49,911 nt of DNA from Haloferax elongans ATCC BAA-1513. Lineage in GTDB: Archaea > Halobacteriota > Halobacteria > Halobacteriales > Haloferacaceae. Position 1 is the first letter of the stretch. The number at the start of each line of letters is the position of its first letter. Shown one piece after another: positions 7,258 to 15,180 of this stretch. The stretch covers positions 48,531 through 98,441 of the forward strand of contig NZ_AOLK01000011.1 of the NCBI RefSeq assembly GCF_000336755.1. Direction: 5' to 3'. Below the pieces are notes generated by a model that saw nothing but the letters and a program-made list of their open reading frames with translations, made no database searches and was not told the origin of the DNA. Made by a program: the position numbers and the translations under genes.

Positions 7258-8087
7258 TGGCGACCGACTCGGACCTGTACACTGACGACGGTGTTCTGAA
7301 GAAGAAACACTACAAGCGCGAGCTCCACCGGCTGCAAGAAGAGTTGGTCAAACTCCAGTACTGGATAAAAGAAAACGACCTCCGAGTCTGTGTCGTCTTC
7401 GAGGGGCGCGACGCCGCGGGGAAAGGCGGCGTTATCAAGCGAATCACGCGACGGCTCAACCCGCGGGTCGCACGCGTCGTCGCGCTCGGAAAGCCCACCG
7501 ACCGCGAACAGGGACAGTGGTACTTCCAGCGCTACGTCGAGCAGTTACCGACAGAGGGAGAGATGGTGCTTTTCGACCGAAGTTGGTACAACCGCGCGGG
7601 TGTCGAGCGCGTGATGGACTTCTGTACCGACGAGGAGTACGAAGAGTTCCTCCGAACCTGCCCGGAGTTCGAGCGGATGCTCGTCCGGTCGGGAACGATT
7701 CTCATCAAGTACTGGTTCTCTATCAGCGACGACGAACAGGAACGGCGTTTCCAGAAGCGCTCCGACGACCCGAAGCGGCGGTGGAAACTGAGCCCGATGG
7801 ACCTCGAAGCGCGCTCGCAGTGGGTCGAGTACTCGAAGGCGAAAGACGAGATGTTCGAACACACTGACATCGACGAGGCACCGTGGAACGTCGTCCACGC
7901 CGACGTGAAACGCCACGCGCGACTGAACTGTATCTCACACCTGCTGGACCAAATCGACTACGAGGACCTCACGCCCGACCCGATCGAACTCCCGCCCAGA
8001 CAGGACAACACCGGATACGAACGCCCGCCAATCGACAGTCAAAACTGGGTACCGGCGAGGTTCGGAGCGAACCCAGTCGACGAGTGA
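7257..8087 (+). CDS. ppk2: Polyphosphate kinase 2 (PPK2 family)
   Basis: A 276-residue soluble kinase of the PPK2 family, which transfers phosphate between polyphosphate and nucleotides, usually making GTP, ATP or ADP from polyphosphate. The Walker A motif is FEGRDAAGKGG, the Walker B/lid region includes LFDRSWYNRAGVERVMDFC, and the conserved KYWFSISDDEQERRFQKR and DPKRRWKLSPMD follow in the expected order. Single-domain length of about 275 residues matches class I PPK2. The C-terminal tail is short and polar. The ATG at 7257 overlaps a perfect inverted repeat (7243-7257). Next to it and convergent is the RecJ-like nuclease gene, 19 bases away. Confidence 0.9.
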   Translation: MATDSDLYTDDGVLKKKHYKRELHRLQEELVKLQYWIKENDLRVCVVFEGRDAAGKGGVIKRITRRLNPRVARVVALGKPTDREQGQWYFQRYVEQLPTEGEMVLFDRSWYNRAGVERVMDFCTDEEYEEFLRTCPEFERMLVRSGTILIKYWFSISDDEQERRFQKRSDDPKRRWKLSPMDLEARSQWVEYSKAKDEMFEHTDIDEAPWNVVHADVKRHARLNCISHLLDQIDYEDLTPDPIELPPRQDNTGYERPPIDSQNWVPARFGANPVDE

Positions 8088-8106
8088 GAGGTCCGACTTT
8101 CGCTCT

Positions 8107-9525
8107 CTACGCTAACTGCTCGCCGACGATGCGGTCCGCTTCGGCGATGAACTCCTCGACGGTGCCCTTCGGAATCGTCGCGCCCGCAGCGACGTCGTGG
8201 CCGCCGCCGTCGCCGCCGACTGCACGAGACGCCTCGCGCATGACCGCCGAGAGGTCGAGACCCTTGCGAACCATCACGTACGACCCGCGCGAGGAGACTT
8301 TCACTTCGCCGTCTTCCTTGTCGGCGAACGCGAGGACAGGAATCCCAGCGCGCGTCGCGTCAGTACCGACGGACATCCCGGCGACGATGCCGACGATTGT
8401 CTCGCGAATCGCGTCGCCCGCGTCGAACCACTGGAGGTTCTCTTCGACCGTCACCCCGTGGTCTTTCACCCAGTTGAGCCCGTTCGAGAGATGTTTGCGG
8501 TGGTTCTGGAGGAGTCGGCGCGCCCGGTCGAGAGCGCGGTCGCGGTCGCCGAGACAGACCGCGAGACCGACATCCGCGCGGTCGTAGCGGGCTGTCGCGT
8601 TCAACACCGTCGAGAACTCGCTTACGTCGCGGAGTTCGGTCCCTTCGGCTTCCTGCGTCAGGACGTAGGTCGTCCCCACGAGGTCGTCGATGCGTCTGGC
8701 GGGAACGCCGCTGGCGATGGCTCGGCGCATCAGGGCACTGGCGAGCGTCTGTCGCTCGTCGCCCGTCAGGTCGACCCAGCGCTTCCACTCGCCGTCGTCG
8801 TCGCGGCAGGGCACGTCGAGTTCGGTCAGGAACTCGATGGCTCCCGCTTGGTCGTTGGAGATGCCCGGAATCCGCACGTCGGTCGCGTATTCGAGGAGTT
8901 TGGGAAGCGGTCGCGTCTGGCGGCCGTAGATGAGGAGGTCGGTTCCCTCGTCGACGACACCTGCCTCGATACCCTCTTCGACGATGCCTTCGTTCGCGCC
9001 GTGGAGGCCGCCGTCGGAGTCTTGCATGTCGCCGACTGCGCCGACGACGGCGAGGGCCGCGAGGTCGCGGTTGTCGCCGCCCTCGGGTTCGAGCGCCCGC
9101 GCGAGGACGTAACTCGCGCCCGCCCCGGAGAGTTCGGTCGCGCCATCGATACCGAACCGGAGAGGGTTGAGATGGTGTTCCGTCTCGACGCCCTCGGCCG
9201 GTTGGTGGTGGTCGGCGATGACCGGGTGGAAGTCGCCTGCGGCCTCGTGCTCGGCGATGATGTCGAGTTGGCCACTCCCAAAGTCAGTGAAGAGAACGGT
9301 GTCGTAGTCGGTCGCGGCGATGTCGGCGACCGACGCCGCGTCGAGTTGGCGACAGAACACCGTCTCGAACGGAATCCCGGCGCGTTCGAGCGCGGTCGAG
9401 GCGATGCCGGCGCTGGTCAACCCGTCGGCGTCGATGTGCGAAGCGAGAAGCACGCTGTCGGCGTCGCGGAGGCGGTCTGCACACGCCGTGGCGTGGGCCG
9501 TGAGGTCGGGGACGGGTCCGTCCAT
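8107..9525 (-). CDS. RecJ-like DHH phosphoesterase (GINS-associated nuclease type)
   Basis: A 472-residue DHH-family single-strand exonuclease homologue. Active-site motifs: HIDADG (30-35), FTDFGSGQ (79-86), and IADHHQPAE with D105-H106-H107. The C-terminal DHHA1 domain carries GGDGGGHDVAAGA near 445-460. Archaeal members bind GINS in the replisome and act in replication and repair. Domain order and length fit the archaeal RecJ1/GAN group rather than the longer bacterial RecJ with its OB fold. A TTTATG box upstream (about 9553-9558) supports the start. It is alone on its strand; the next gene on that strand (MFS) ends 165 bases upstream. Which GINS partner is used cannot be seen here. Confidence 0.85.
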   Translation of the reverse strand: MDGPVPDLTAHATACADRLRDADSVLLASHIDADGLTSAGIASTALERAGIPFETVFCRQLDAASVADIAATDYDTVLFTDFGSGQLDIIAEHEAAGDFHPVIADHHQPAEGVETEHHLNPLRFGIDGATELSGAGASYVLARALEPEGGDNRDLAALAVVGAVGDMQDSDGGLHGANEGIVEEGIEAGVVDEGTDLLIYGRQTRPLPKLLEYATDVRIPGISNDQAGAIEFLTELDVPCRDDDGEWKRWVDLTGDERQTLASALMRRAIASGVPARRIDDLVGTTYVLTQEAEGTELRDVSEFSTVLNATARYDRADVGLAVCLGDRDRALDRARRLLQNHRKHLSNGLNWVKDHGVTVEENLQWFDAGDAIRETIVGIVAGMSVGTDATRAGIPVLAFADKEDGEVKVSSRGSYVMVRKGLDLSAVMREASRAVGGDGGGHDVAAGATIPKGTVEEFIAEADRIVGEQLA

Positions 9526-9690
9526 CAGTTCGATACTCTCGTCGTCACCGGCATAAACGCTGGCTGTTCGTGGTTGGTTCGGCTGTCCGGGTTGGGAGTC
9601 CGGTTGTTCGTGAGACGGGCATGCTGTGACGAGGTGGTCACGTCTTGGTACAAAAACCTGCGGAGAAAACGGGGGAGGCGGTGTGTTGGT

Positions 9691-10953
9691 TCAGAGCCGT
9701 CGCGTCACGACGAATAGCAACACGGCCGCAGCGACAGTCAACACCGTAACCATCGCCCATCCAGCGCCGTACCCAGAGAACTCGACTAACGCGCCGAACA
9801 GTGGTGGTGCGACGAGCCCGCCAGCGTTGATGGCGGTCTGGCCGCCGGCGGTCGCCGCGCCGATGTCGTCGTCGTCGACGACGCTACTCAGACAGGAGTA
9901 AAAGACGCCGGTCGAGCCGTGAATCGTGAGGCCGAGCGCGACGAAGACGCCGAGTGTGAGTACCAGCGACCCGCCGGACCCGGCGAGCAGGGCAAACAGA
10001 ACGGTCGCACCCGTAAGCTGGACGAGTGCCACAGTCGCCGCGCCGCTTGCGCCGCCGAGTCGGTCCGCGAGGCTTCCAGCGCCGATGCGACCGACGCTGC
10101 CCGTGACTTGCGTCGCCGCGAGGACGATACCCGCCATCGACGCGCTCGCGCCGACCACGTCCTCGACGTAGAGGATGGTGTACCCGAGCATCGAGTAGAT
10201 AGACGCGCCGACGAAGAGTCCCGCCGCGACGAGTGCGACGTAGGTTCGGTTGCTTCCGAGACCGGCGAGTTCCGGCGGTTCGAGGCGACCTGTCCCGTCG
10301 GTCCCACGATAGCTGACGGCGAACACGAGTGCGTACCCGACCGCGACGACGGCGATGAGCCAGAAGCCGACCTGCCACGCCGCGAACGCCGCGATACCGG
10401 TGACGATGAGCGACGACGCGCCGCTCCCGGCGGTGACGCCGACTTGCTTGAGTCCCATCGCGAGGTTCTTGCTTCCGGCAGGTGCCGCGGCGACGATACC
10501 CCGATTCGATGCGGGCATCGCCGTGGAGTAGGCCGCCCCGAGCAGGGCGACTGCTCCCAACAGAAGGGCGTACGACCCGGTTGCTGGCGTAAATGAGACG
10601 ACGACGAGCGCGACGGCGAGCGCGAGCAACCCACCGAGCATCACTGGTTTTTCACCGAAGCCATCGACGGCCGCACCGCTCGGGAACAGCGCGACGGTGT
10701 AGCCGAGCAGTCCGGCGGTCAGGAAGAGCCCCACCAGCGACTCCGAGATGGAAAACGCCTCGCGGACGAACCCCGTGGCGGCAAAGAGCGTGTAGTAACA
10801 GAGACTCGCTGCGGTCTGCCACCCGGCGACTGCGCCGACAGCCCGCCACGACCCACGCTGGGACGGGCGTGTCTCCGGACCTCCAGTGTCGCCCGTACCC
10901 GTGGTGTCACCCGTGTTCCCGGTGTCTGTCACACCCGAGGTGTCGCCGCTCAC
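9691..10953 (-). CDS. Major facilitator superfamily transporter
   Basis: A 420-residue membrane protein with about 12 hydrophobic helices. The first 36 residues are a Gly/Thr/Asp-rich cytoplasmic extension with repeated TGDT-like units. The region after TM2 reads GAAVDGFGEKPVML, which corresponds to the MFS motif A loop. A second motif-A-like stretch, GSLADRLGGASGA, follows in the C-terminal half. The ATG overlaps the hemD stop by 4 bases, so it is the last gene of the hemC operon and probably translationally coupled. Substrate is unknown; a tetrapyrrole intermediate, metal or precursor is an attractive guess from context only. Confidence 0.85.
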   Translation of the reverse strand: MSGDTSGVTDTGNTGDTTGTGDTGGPETRPSQRGSWRAVGAVAGWQTAASLCYYTLFAATGFVREAFSISESLVGLFLTAGLLGYTVALFPSGAAVDGFGEKPVMLGGLLALAVALVVVSFTPATGSYALLLGAVALLGAAYSTAMPASNRGIVAAAPAGSKNLAMGLKQVGVTAGSGASSLIVTGIAAFAAWQVGFWLIAVVAVGYALVFAVSYRGTDGTGRLEPPELAGLGSNRTYVALVAAGLFVGASIYSMLGYTILYVEDVVGASASMAGIVLAATQVTGSVGRIGAGSLADRLGGASGAATVALVQLTGATVLFALLAGSGGSLVLTLGVFVALGLTIHGSTGVFYSCLSSVVDDDDIGAATAGGQTAINAGGLVAPPLFGALVEFSGYGAGWAMVTVLTVAAAVLLFVVTRRL

Positions 10954-11693
10954 TCGTGGTACGTCGGCGCGGCCGTCTCGACCACGTCGCAGGCGAGGGC
11001 GTCGAAGGTCGCCTCGTCGGGGACGATATCGACCTCGATACCGTGTGATTCTGCCGTCTCGCGCGTCGGCGGGCCGATAGCACCGACGATGGCGTCGTTC
11101 AGCCCGGCGATAGTTTCGTCACGAATGCCGCGGTCTGCGGCGGCGTCGAGGAAGTGCTCGACTGTCAGCGACGAGGTAAACAGCGCGGCTTCGAGGTCGC
11201 CGTCGGCCGCCATGACTGCTGCCCCGCCCGAGCCTTCGGGGCGCACGAGTCGATAGAGAACCGTCTCGTGAACGTCGGCACCGGCGTCTCGAAGGCCGTC
11301 GAGGAGGATCTGACTCCCGTGGTCGCTGCGGGCGACTTCGACCGTCGCGCCCGCAACGTCGTCTGCGAGGCACTCGACGAGTCCGGCGGAGGTGTACTCC
11401 TCGGGGACGTGTTCGACTTCCCAGCCAGCGTCTCGCGCGGCACCGGCGGTCGTCGGGCCGATACAGCACAATGTTGCTTCGCCCGGATTCCACCCGTCGG
11501 CCGCGAGGAGTTCGACGCCGGTCTTACTCGTGAGGACGACGAACTCGGCGTCTTCGGGTGTTGCGCCCGTCGGCTCGATAGCCAGCATCGGGTCGGCGAC
11601 TGGTGTCGCACCGAGCGAGTCGAGGAGTTCGACGGCGTCCGCGAGGCGGTCGTCGTCGGGGCGGAAGACGGCAGCGCGAACTTGCTGGGTCAT
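10950..11693 (-). CDS. hemD: Uroporphyrinogen-III synthase
   Basis: A 247-residue cytosolic enzyme that cyclises hydroxymethylbilane with inversion of ring D to give uroporphyrinogen III. HemD sequences are poorly conserved, but the pattern is right: an N-terminal VFRPDDDRLADAVELLDSLG, a VVLTSKTGVELL segment, CCIGPTTAGAARDAGWEVE, ALFTSSLTVEHFLDAA and AIGPPTRETAESHGIEV, matching the two-lobed fold. Length is typical. It overlaps both neighbours by 4 bases (ATGA type): the methyltransferase upstream and the MFS gene downstream. The operon context with hemC makes the assignment secure. Confidence 0.9.
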   Translation of the reverse strand: MTQQVRAAVFRPDDDRLADAVELLDSLGATPVADPMLAIEPTGATPEDAEFVVLTSKTGVELLAADGWNPGEATLCCIGPTTAGAARDAGWEVEHVPEEYTSAGLVECLADDVAGATVEVARSDHGSQILLDGLRDAGADVHETVLYRLVRPEGSGGAAVMAADGDLEAALFTSSLTVEHFLDAAADRGIRDETIAGLNDAIVGAIGPPTRETAESHGIEVDIVPDEATFDALACDVVETAAPTYHE

Positions 11694-12553
11694 TCGCTCG
11701 ATTCCTCGCTCGCGTTCGACTTCGGTGTGTCGCTCGCGGCCGTCTCAGCCAGCGCGTCGATGCCGCCGTCGCGGAGGAACGACTTCACGCGGTCGCGAAC
11801 GCCCGCAACTTCGCCGATGACGGTGATAGCCGGCGGTTCGATGTCGGCCTCGTCGCGCACGTCGACGATGGTGTCGAGGGTGCCCGTGGCGACGCGCATC
11901 TCCGGCCACGTCGCGCGCTCGATGAGTGCGACGGGCGTCTCGGGGTCCATCCCCGCGTCTCGGAGTTCGCTCGTGTACAGCGGGAGTTTGCCGACGCCCA
12001 TGAGGACGACGAGCGTGCCGCCGGTCGCCGCCAGCGCCTCCCAATCGACTGCCGACTCGTCTTTCGTCGGGTCTTCGTGACCGGTGACGAACGAGACAGA
12101 CGAGACGTAATCGCGGTGCGTGACGGGGATACCGGCGGAACCGGGGCCGCCCACGGCGGAGGTGATGCCGGGGACAATATCGAACGGAATCCCGTTCTCA
12201 GCGAGGTGTTCCATCTCCTCACCGCCGCGGCCGAAGACGAACGGGTCGCCGCCTTTCAGGCGAACCACGTCGTTTCCGTCGCGTGCGAGTTCGACCATCC
12301 GTGCGTTGGTGTACTCCTGCGGCGTCCACTCGCCGTCGGCGCGCTTGCCGACGTCTTCGCGCTTTTCGGCCGGAATCATGCCGAGAATCTCCGGGCCGGG
12401 GAGCTTGTCGTGGAGTACTACGTCCGCCTCGTCGATGAGGCGTGCGGCCTTCATCGTCAGCAGTTCCGGGTCGCCCGGGCCGCTGCCGACGAGGTGGACT
12501 GTCCCGACTGATTCGGCGTCTGTGTCGTCGGTGCCGCGTTCTGCCCCTGTCAT
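11690..12553 (-). CDS. cobA: Uroporphyrinogen-III C-methyltransferase (SUMT)
   Basis: A 287-residue SAM-dependent enzyme that methylates uroporphyrinogen III at C2 and C7 to precorrin-2, the branch point to siroheme, cobamides and, in archaea, heme through the Ahb route. Visible motifs: VHLVGSGPGDPELLT near the N-terminus, RLKGGDPFVFGRGGEE, and VPGITSAVGGPGSAGIPVTHRD. The family normally has about 250-280 residues; here there are short acidic ends, including a C-terminal Glu/Ser-rich tail. The start at 12553 is chosen because it follows the hemC stop by one base and gives the correct N-terminus; the longer frame to 12658 lies inside hemC. It is translationally coupled to hemC and hemD. Confidence 0.92.
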   Translation of the reverse strand: MTGAERGTDDTDAESVGTVHLVGSGPGDPELLTMKAARLIDEADVVLHDKLPGPEILGMIPAEKREDVGKRADGEWTPQEYTNARMVELARDGNDVVRLKGGDPFVFGRGGEEMEHLAENGIPFDIVPGITSAVGGPGSAGIPVTHRDYVSSVSFVTGHEDPTKDESAVDWEALAATGGTLVVLMGVGKLPLYTSELRDAGMDPETPVALIERATWPEMRVATGTLDTIVDVRDEADIEPPAITVIGEVAGVRDRVKSFLRDGGIDALAETAASDTPKSNASEESSE

Positions 12554-12554
12554 C

Positions 12555-13652
12555 TCACTCGTCCTCGGCGTCCGCGCTCGCTTCCTCGATAAGCTGTCCA
12601 GCGCCGCGCTCTCGGAGGTCGGCGGCGAAGTCGCGGGCGGCGGTGGCGTGGTTTCCAATCGGCAGGTCGCGGGTCGTCTTGATGGCCTCGGAGCCGTCGG
12701 TCGCGAGGACGTGCACGTCCACGTGGACGTGTTTGCCCTGTACGAGCGCGTGGATGCCGACCGGTGCGATACAGCCGCCGCCGAGCTCCGCGAGAATTGT
12801 TCGCTCGACCGTCGTCTCGACGCGCGTTCGCGCGTGGTCCAGTTTGTCGTGAACGAGGTCGATAATCTCTTCGTCGGACGCCGTCACCGCGATAGCTCCC
12901 TGTCCGGGTGCGGGCACGAAGTCCGAGCGGGGGAGTCGCGCGTAGGAGACCTTGTCCAGCAGTCCGCTTCGCTTGAGTCCCGCTTCGGCGAGGACGATAG
13001 CGTCGTACTCGGTGTCGACCTTGCGCTCCATCGCCTGCCGTTCGAGTTCGGAAAGGCTGTCGAACCACTCGTCGACGCGCTGGTCGAACTCGCCGTCGTG
13101 GTCGGTCTTCCCGTGTTTTCCCTGCCGTTCTTTGTCGTCGTCGACGCGCTGTTCGTGTTCGCGCTGGAGGTGCGTCGCCAGCAACTTCTCGACGCGGGTG
13201 TCCACGTTGCCTCGGAGTGGCTCGACTTCGAGGTCGTCGCGGTAGTTGAGCAGTTGCGCCTGCCGCCGGAGCGACGAGGTGCCGACGACTGCGCCCTCCG
13301 GTAGGTCGTCGATGTCGTGGCCCTCGCGCGTCACGAGCACGTCACCGGCTGGCGCGCGCTCGGGAACGCCCGCGACGACGAGGCCGTTCGGCTTCTCGGT
13401 CGGCATGTCTTTCATCGAGTGGACCGCGGCGTCCACCTCTCCGTCGAGAACGCGCTCGTCGAGTGCACGGACGAACGCTCCCGTCTTGCCCAGTCGGTGG
13501 ATGAGCGTGTCCTGAATCTTGTCCCCCTCGGTCTCGACTTCGACGAGCTCCACGTCGAGTCGCCGACTCGCGAGCGCGTCCTGTACGCTCGCCGCCTGTG
13601 TGCGCGCGAGCGCCGACCCTCGCGTCGCGAGGCGAAGCGTCCGATTAGTCAT
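12555..13652 (-). CDS. hemC: Hydroxymethylbilane synthase (porphobilinogen deaminase) with a charged insertion
   Basis: A 365-residue enzyme that links four porphobilinogen units into hydroxymethylbilane using a dipyrromethane cofactor. Core motifs: LATRGSALARTQA at 8-20, VHSMKDMP (77-84), GTSSLRRQAQ (124-133), RGNVDTRV (147-154), and GGGCIAPVG with the cofactor cysteine at C294. The usual family length is about 310. The excess is a highly charged insertion of roughly 55 residues (about 159-214) between RVEKLL and YDAIVLAEAGLKR, where the bacterial enzyme has only a short loop. It is the first gene of the operon. The start at 13652 gives the canonical N-terminus; the longer frame to 14120 overlaps another gene. 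Confidence 0.93.
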   Translation of the reverse strand: MTNRTLRLATRGSALARTQAASVQDALASRRLDVELVEVETEGDKIQDTLIHRLGKTGAFVRALDERVLDGEVDAAVHSMKDMPTEKPNGLVVAGVPERAPAGDVLVTREGHDIDDLPEGAVVGTSSLRRQAQLLNYRDDLEVEPLRGNVDTRVEKLLATHLQREHEQRVDDDKERQGKHGKTDHDGEFDQRVDEWFDSLSELERQAMERKVDTEYDAIVLAEAGLKRSGLLDKVSYARLPRSDFVPAPGQGAIAVTASDEEIIDLVHDKLDHARTRVETTVERTILAELGGGCIAPVGIHALVQGKHVHVDVHVLATDGSEAIKTTRDLPIGNHATAARDFAADLRERGAGQLIEEASADAEDE

Positions 13653-13740
13653 ACGCTGTTGTCTGCGTCCCGCGTTGAAAAGCCCTCCAGTTCGCGTCCG
13701 ACACGCTGAGGTGTGACGTGTCGAACGAAGGGAAAAACGA

Positions 13741-14232
13741 ATGGCCGCCGCCTGCGACGATTCCGGCATGCCCTCCCGCGACGGTTCAAATTCCTCCCAC
13801 GGCGACTCTGCCACGCCCTCCCCCGACGACTCCGGTACCTCTCTCTTCGGTTCGCTGCTCCAGCAGGTCGGCGACGTCGTCGTCGTCGCACTCTTCTTGT
13901 TCGGATTGACCGCAGTCGTCGGCCCATTGGACCTACTCGTCTCGTCGCTCGGTGTTGCCCTTCCGCACTTCTCCGGGCTCATCGCCGCGGGTATCGTCGG
14001 ATTCGGTATCGTTCTCTTTCGCCCGCTTCGACTCCGACTCGTCGTTCGTGTCTGGGTCGTCGGTCTCGTCACGACAGTCATCTCGACGACGCTTCTCGTC
14101 TTCTTCCAACTGGAAAGCAACGTCCCTGGAATCGCCCTCGCGTGGGCTGTCGGCGTCGTATTCGGTCTCGTGATGGCTTACCCGCCGTTTTGGAAACAGG
14201 CGGAAGCGAGACTCCGGGTCGAAGACGCATGA
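13741..14232 (+). CDS. Hypothetical membrane protein
   Basis: A 163-residue protein with a Ser/Asp-rich N-terminus (about 1-40) and four likely membrane segments, near 45-65, 70-90, 92-118 and 128-150. No enzyme motif is visible and I do not recognise the family. Two start codons are possible, 13741 and 13768; the second would shorten the polar head by nine residues. The gene is divergent from hemC (89 bases apart) and ends in a short tandem duplication that copies its last codons and stop (14218-14258). Confidence 0.6.
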   Translation: MAAACDDSGMPSRDGSNSSHGDSATPSPDDSGTSLFGSLLQQVGDVVVVALFLFGLTAVVGPLDLLVSSLGVALPHFSGLIAAGIVGFGIVLFRPLRLRLVVRVWVVGLVTTVISTTLLVFFQLESNVPGIALAWAVGVVFGLVMAYPPFWKQAEARLRVEDA

Positions 14233-14258
14233 GTTGTGAGTCGAAGACGCGTGAGTTG
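14218..14258. repeat. Tandem duplication over a stop codon
   Basis: A 19-base sequence at 14218-14236 recurs at 14240-14258 with one mismatch (A to G). It contains the last four codons and the TGA of the upstream membrane-protein gene, so a second stop follows in register 22 bases later, in a different frame. It looks like a recent slippage event. Confidence 0.7.
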
Positions 14259-14271
14259 CGGGCCGCAGAAC

Positions 14272-14520
14272 TCAGCGCTCCACCACGACTTCTCTGGTGT
14301 TGTTGGCGTCGAGGCCGAACAACAGTCCGGCGAGGAACAGGAGTTCGTTTCCCGAGTAGTACTGGGTGACGATGAAATCGACGAGGCCGATGTCGGGCGC
14401 TGCGACGCCGAAGACGACCAAGAGAAGCGCGATAATCGCCGCGAGTCCGGCGACTGCTCGGACGACGATACCCGAGACGAAGCCGACGACAAAAATCACG
14501 ACCGCCGCGAGCAGGCTCAT
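14272..14520 (-). CDS. Small two-helix membrane protein
   Basis: An 82-residue protein with an N-terminal helix (about 3-28), a second one (29-45) rich in Leu/Val, and a shorter hydrophobic stretch near 58-70. A short polar C-terminus follows. It begins three bases after the stop of the GyrI-like gene on the same strand, so the two form an operon and may work together, perhaps as an efflux accessory or ligand-sensing pair. No family is recognised. Confidence 0.6.
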   Translation of the reverse strand: MSLLAAVVIFVVGFVSGIVVRAVAGLAAIIALLLVVFGVAAPDIGLVDFIVTQYYSGNELLFLAGLLFGLDANNTREVVVER

Positions 14521-14523
14521 CGC

Positions 14524-15030
14524 TTACTCGGTCGGGGTCACAGGAACGTAGTAGTCGTACGCTGACGTTGGGTCTCCCGACTCGAACTCGGGGCCGTACA
14601 GTTCGAACTCCGGGCTCGCCCCGTGTTCGTATCCGGATTGCGGTAGCCACTCGCTGAGGACTGCTTCGTGGTCGCTCTCGAAGCGTTCGAGTGTCGTCTC
14701 GAAGACTGCGTAGCTTCCACCTGGAACGTCTACGGTGACGAGTTCGTCCGGGACCTCATCTGGGGTGTCGACCGCGACACCGACAGTGTAGTCGAACTCC
14801 ATCGTCTCCAAATCGACGTCGGTCATGACGCCGAACGCCTCGTCGCCGGTGGCAAGTGACTGGAATTCGTCCCAGCGCTGGCCGAACTCCTGCCAGAGGG
14901 CCTCGAAAATCGAATCGTCGCCCTCGTAGTGGGTCTGAATACCGACGACAGTCGTCGGTTCCCGGTCCACGATTTCGGGTATTACTGCCGCGCTATCATC
15001 ACTATCTGGGTGTTTCTTGGAATGTGCCAT
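14524..15030 (-). CDS. GyrI-like / effector-binding domain protein
   Basis: A 168-residue acidic protein with the layout of the SHV2-fold effector-binding domain (AraC effector/GyrI type). Key segments: TTVVGIQTHYEGDDSIFEALWQ for the first strand-helix, FGVMTDVD, EFDYTVGVAVD, VDVPGGSYAVFETTLE for the beta-strand followed by a helix, and LPQSGYEHGASPEFELYG. These domains bind small hydrophobic ligands and often occur alone in archaea. I chose the ATG at 15030 over the GTG at 15039. A membrane protein gene follows after three bases. There is no DNA-binding domain, so regulation would be indirect. Confidence 0.7.
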   Translation of the reverse strand: MAHSKKHPDSDDSAAVIPEIVDREPTTVVGIQTHYEGDDSIFEALWQEFGQRWDEFQSLATGDEAFGVMTDVDLETMEFDYTVGVAVDTPDEVPDELVTVDVPGGSYAVFETTLERFESDHEAVLSEWLPQSGYEHGASPEFELYGPEFESGDPTSAYDYYVPVTPTE

Positions 15031-15180
15031 GAGTTTCACGCCTCACCCCAAGGTACGACTCTCTTCTAGATAACAATATGACATCATTCTCATCGGATGG
15101 GAGTCCGTGTGCGGTGAATCGAAGAAGAATCCGGGATGCAGTGTCTCTTGCGGGCGACTCTCAGGTCTCCCTCGGTGCGA

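Noticed and set aside
8197-9717. 506-codon plus-strand frame opposite the RecJ-like gene
   Set aside because: Mirror of the RecJ codons; the minus strand has the DHH motifs in order, so it is the real gene.
12553-12658. Longer start of the methyltransferase
   Set aside because: The extension lies in hemC and has an unlikely Pro/Thr/Ser-rich head; the ATG at 12553 gives the family N-terminus and the tight operon.
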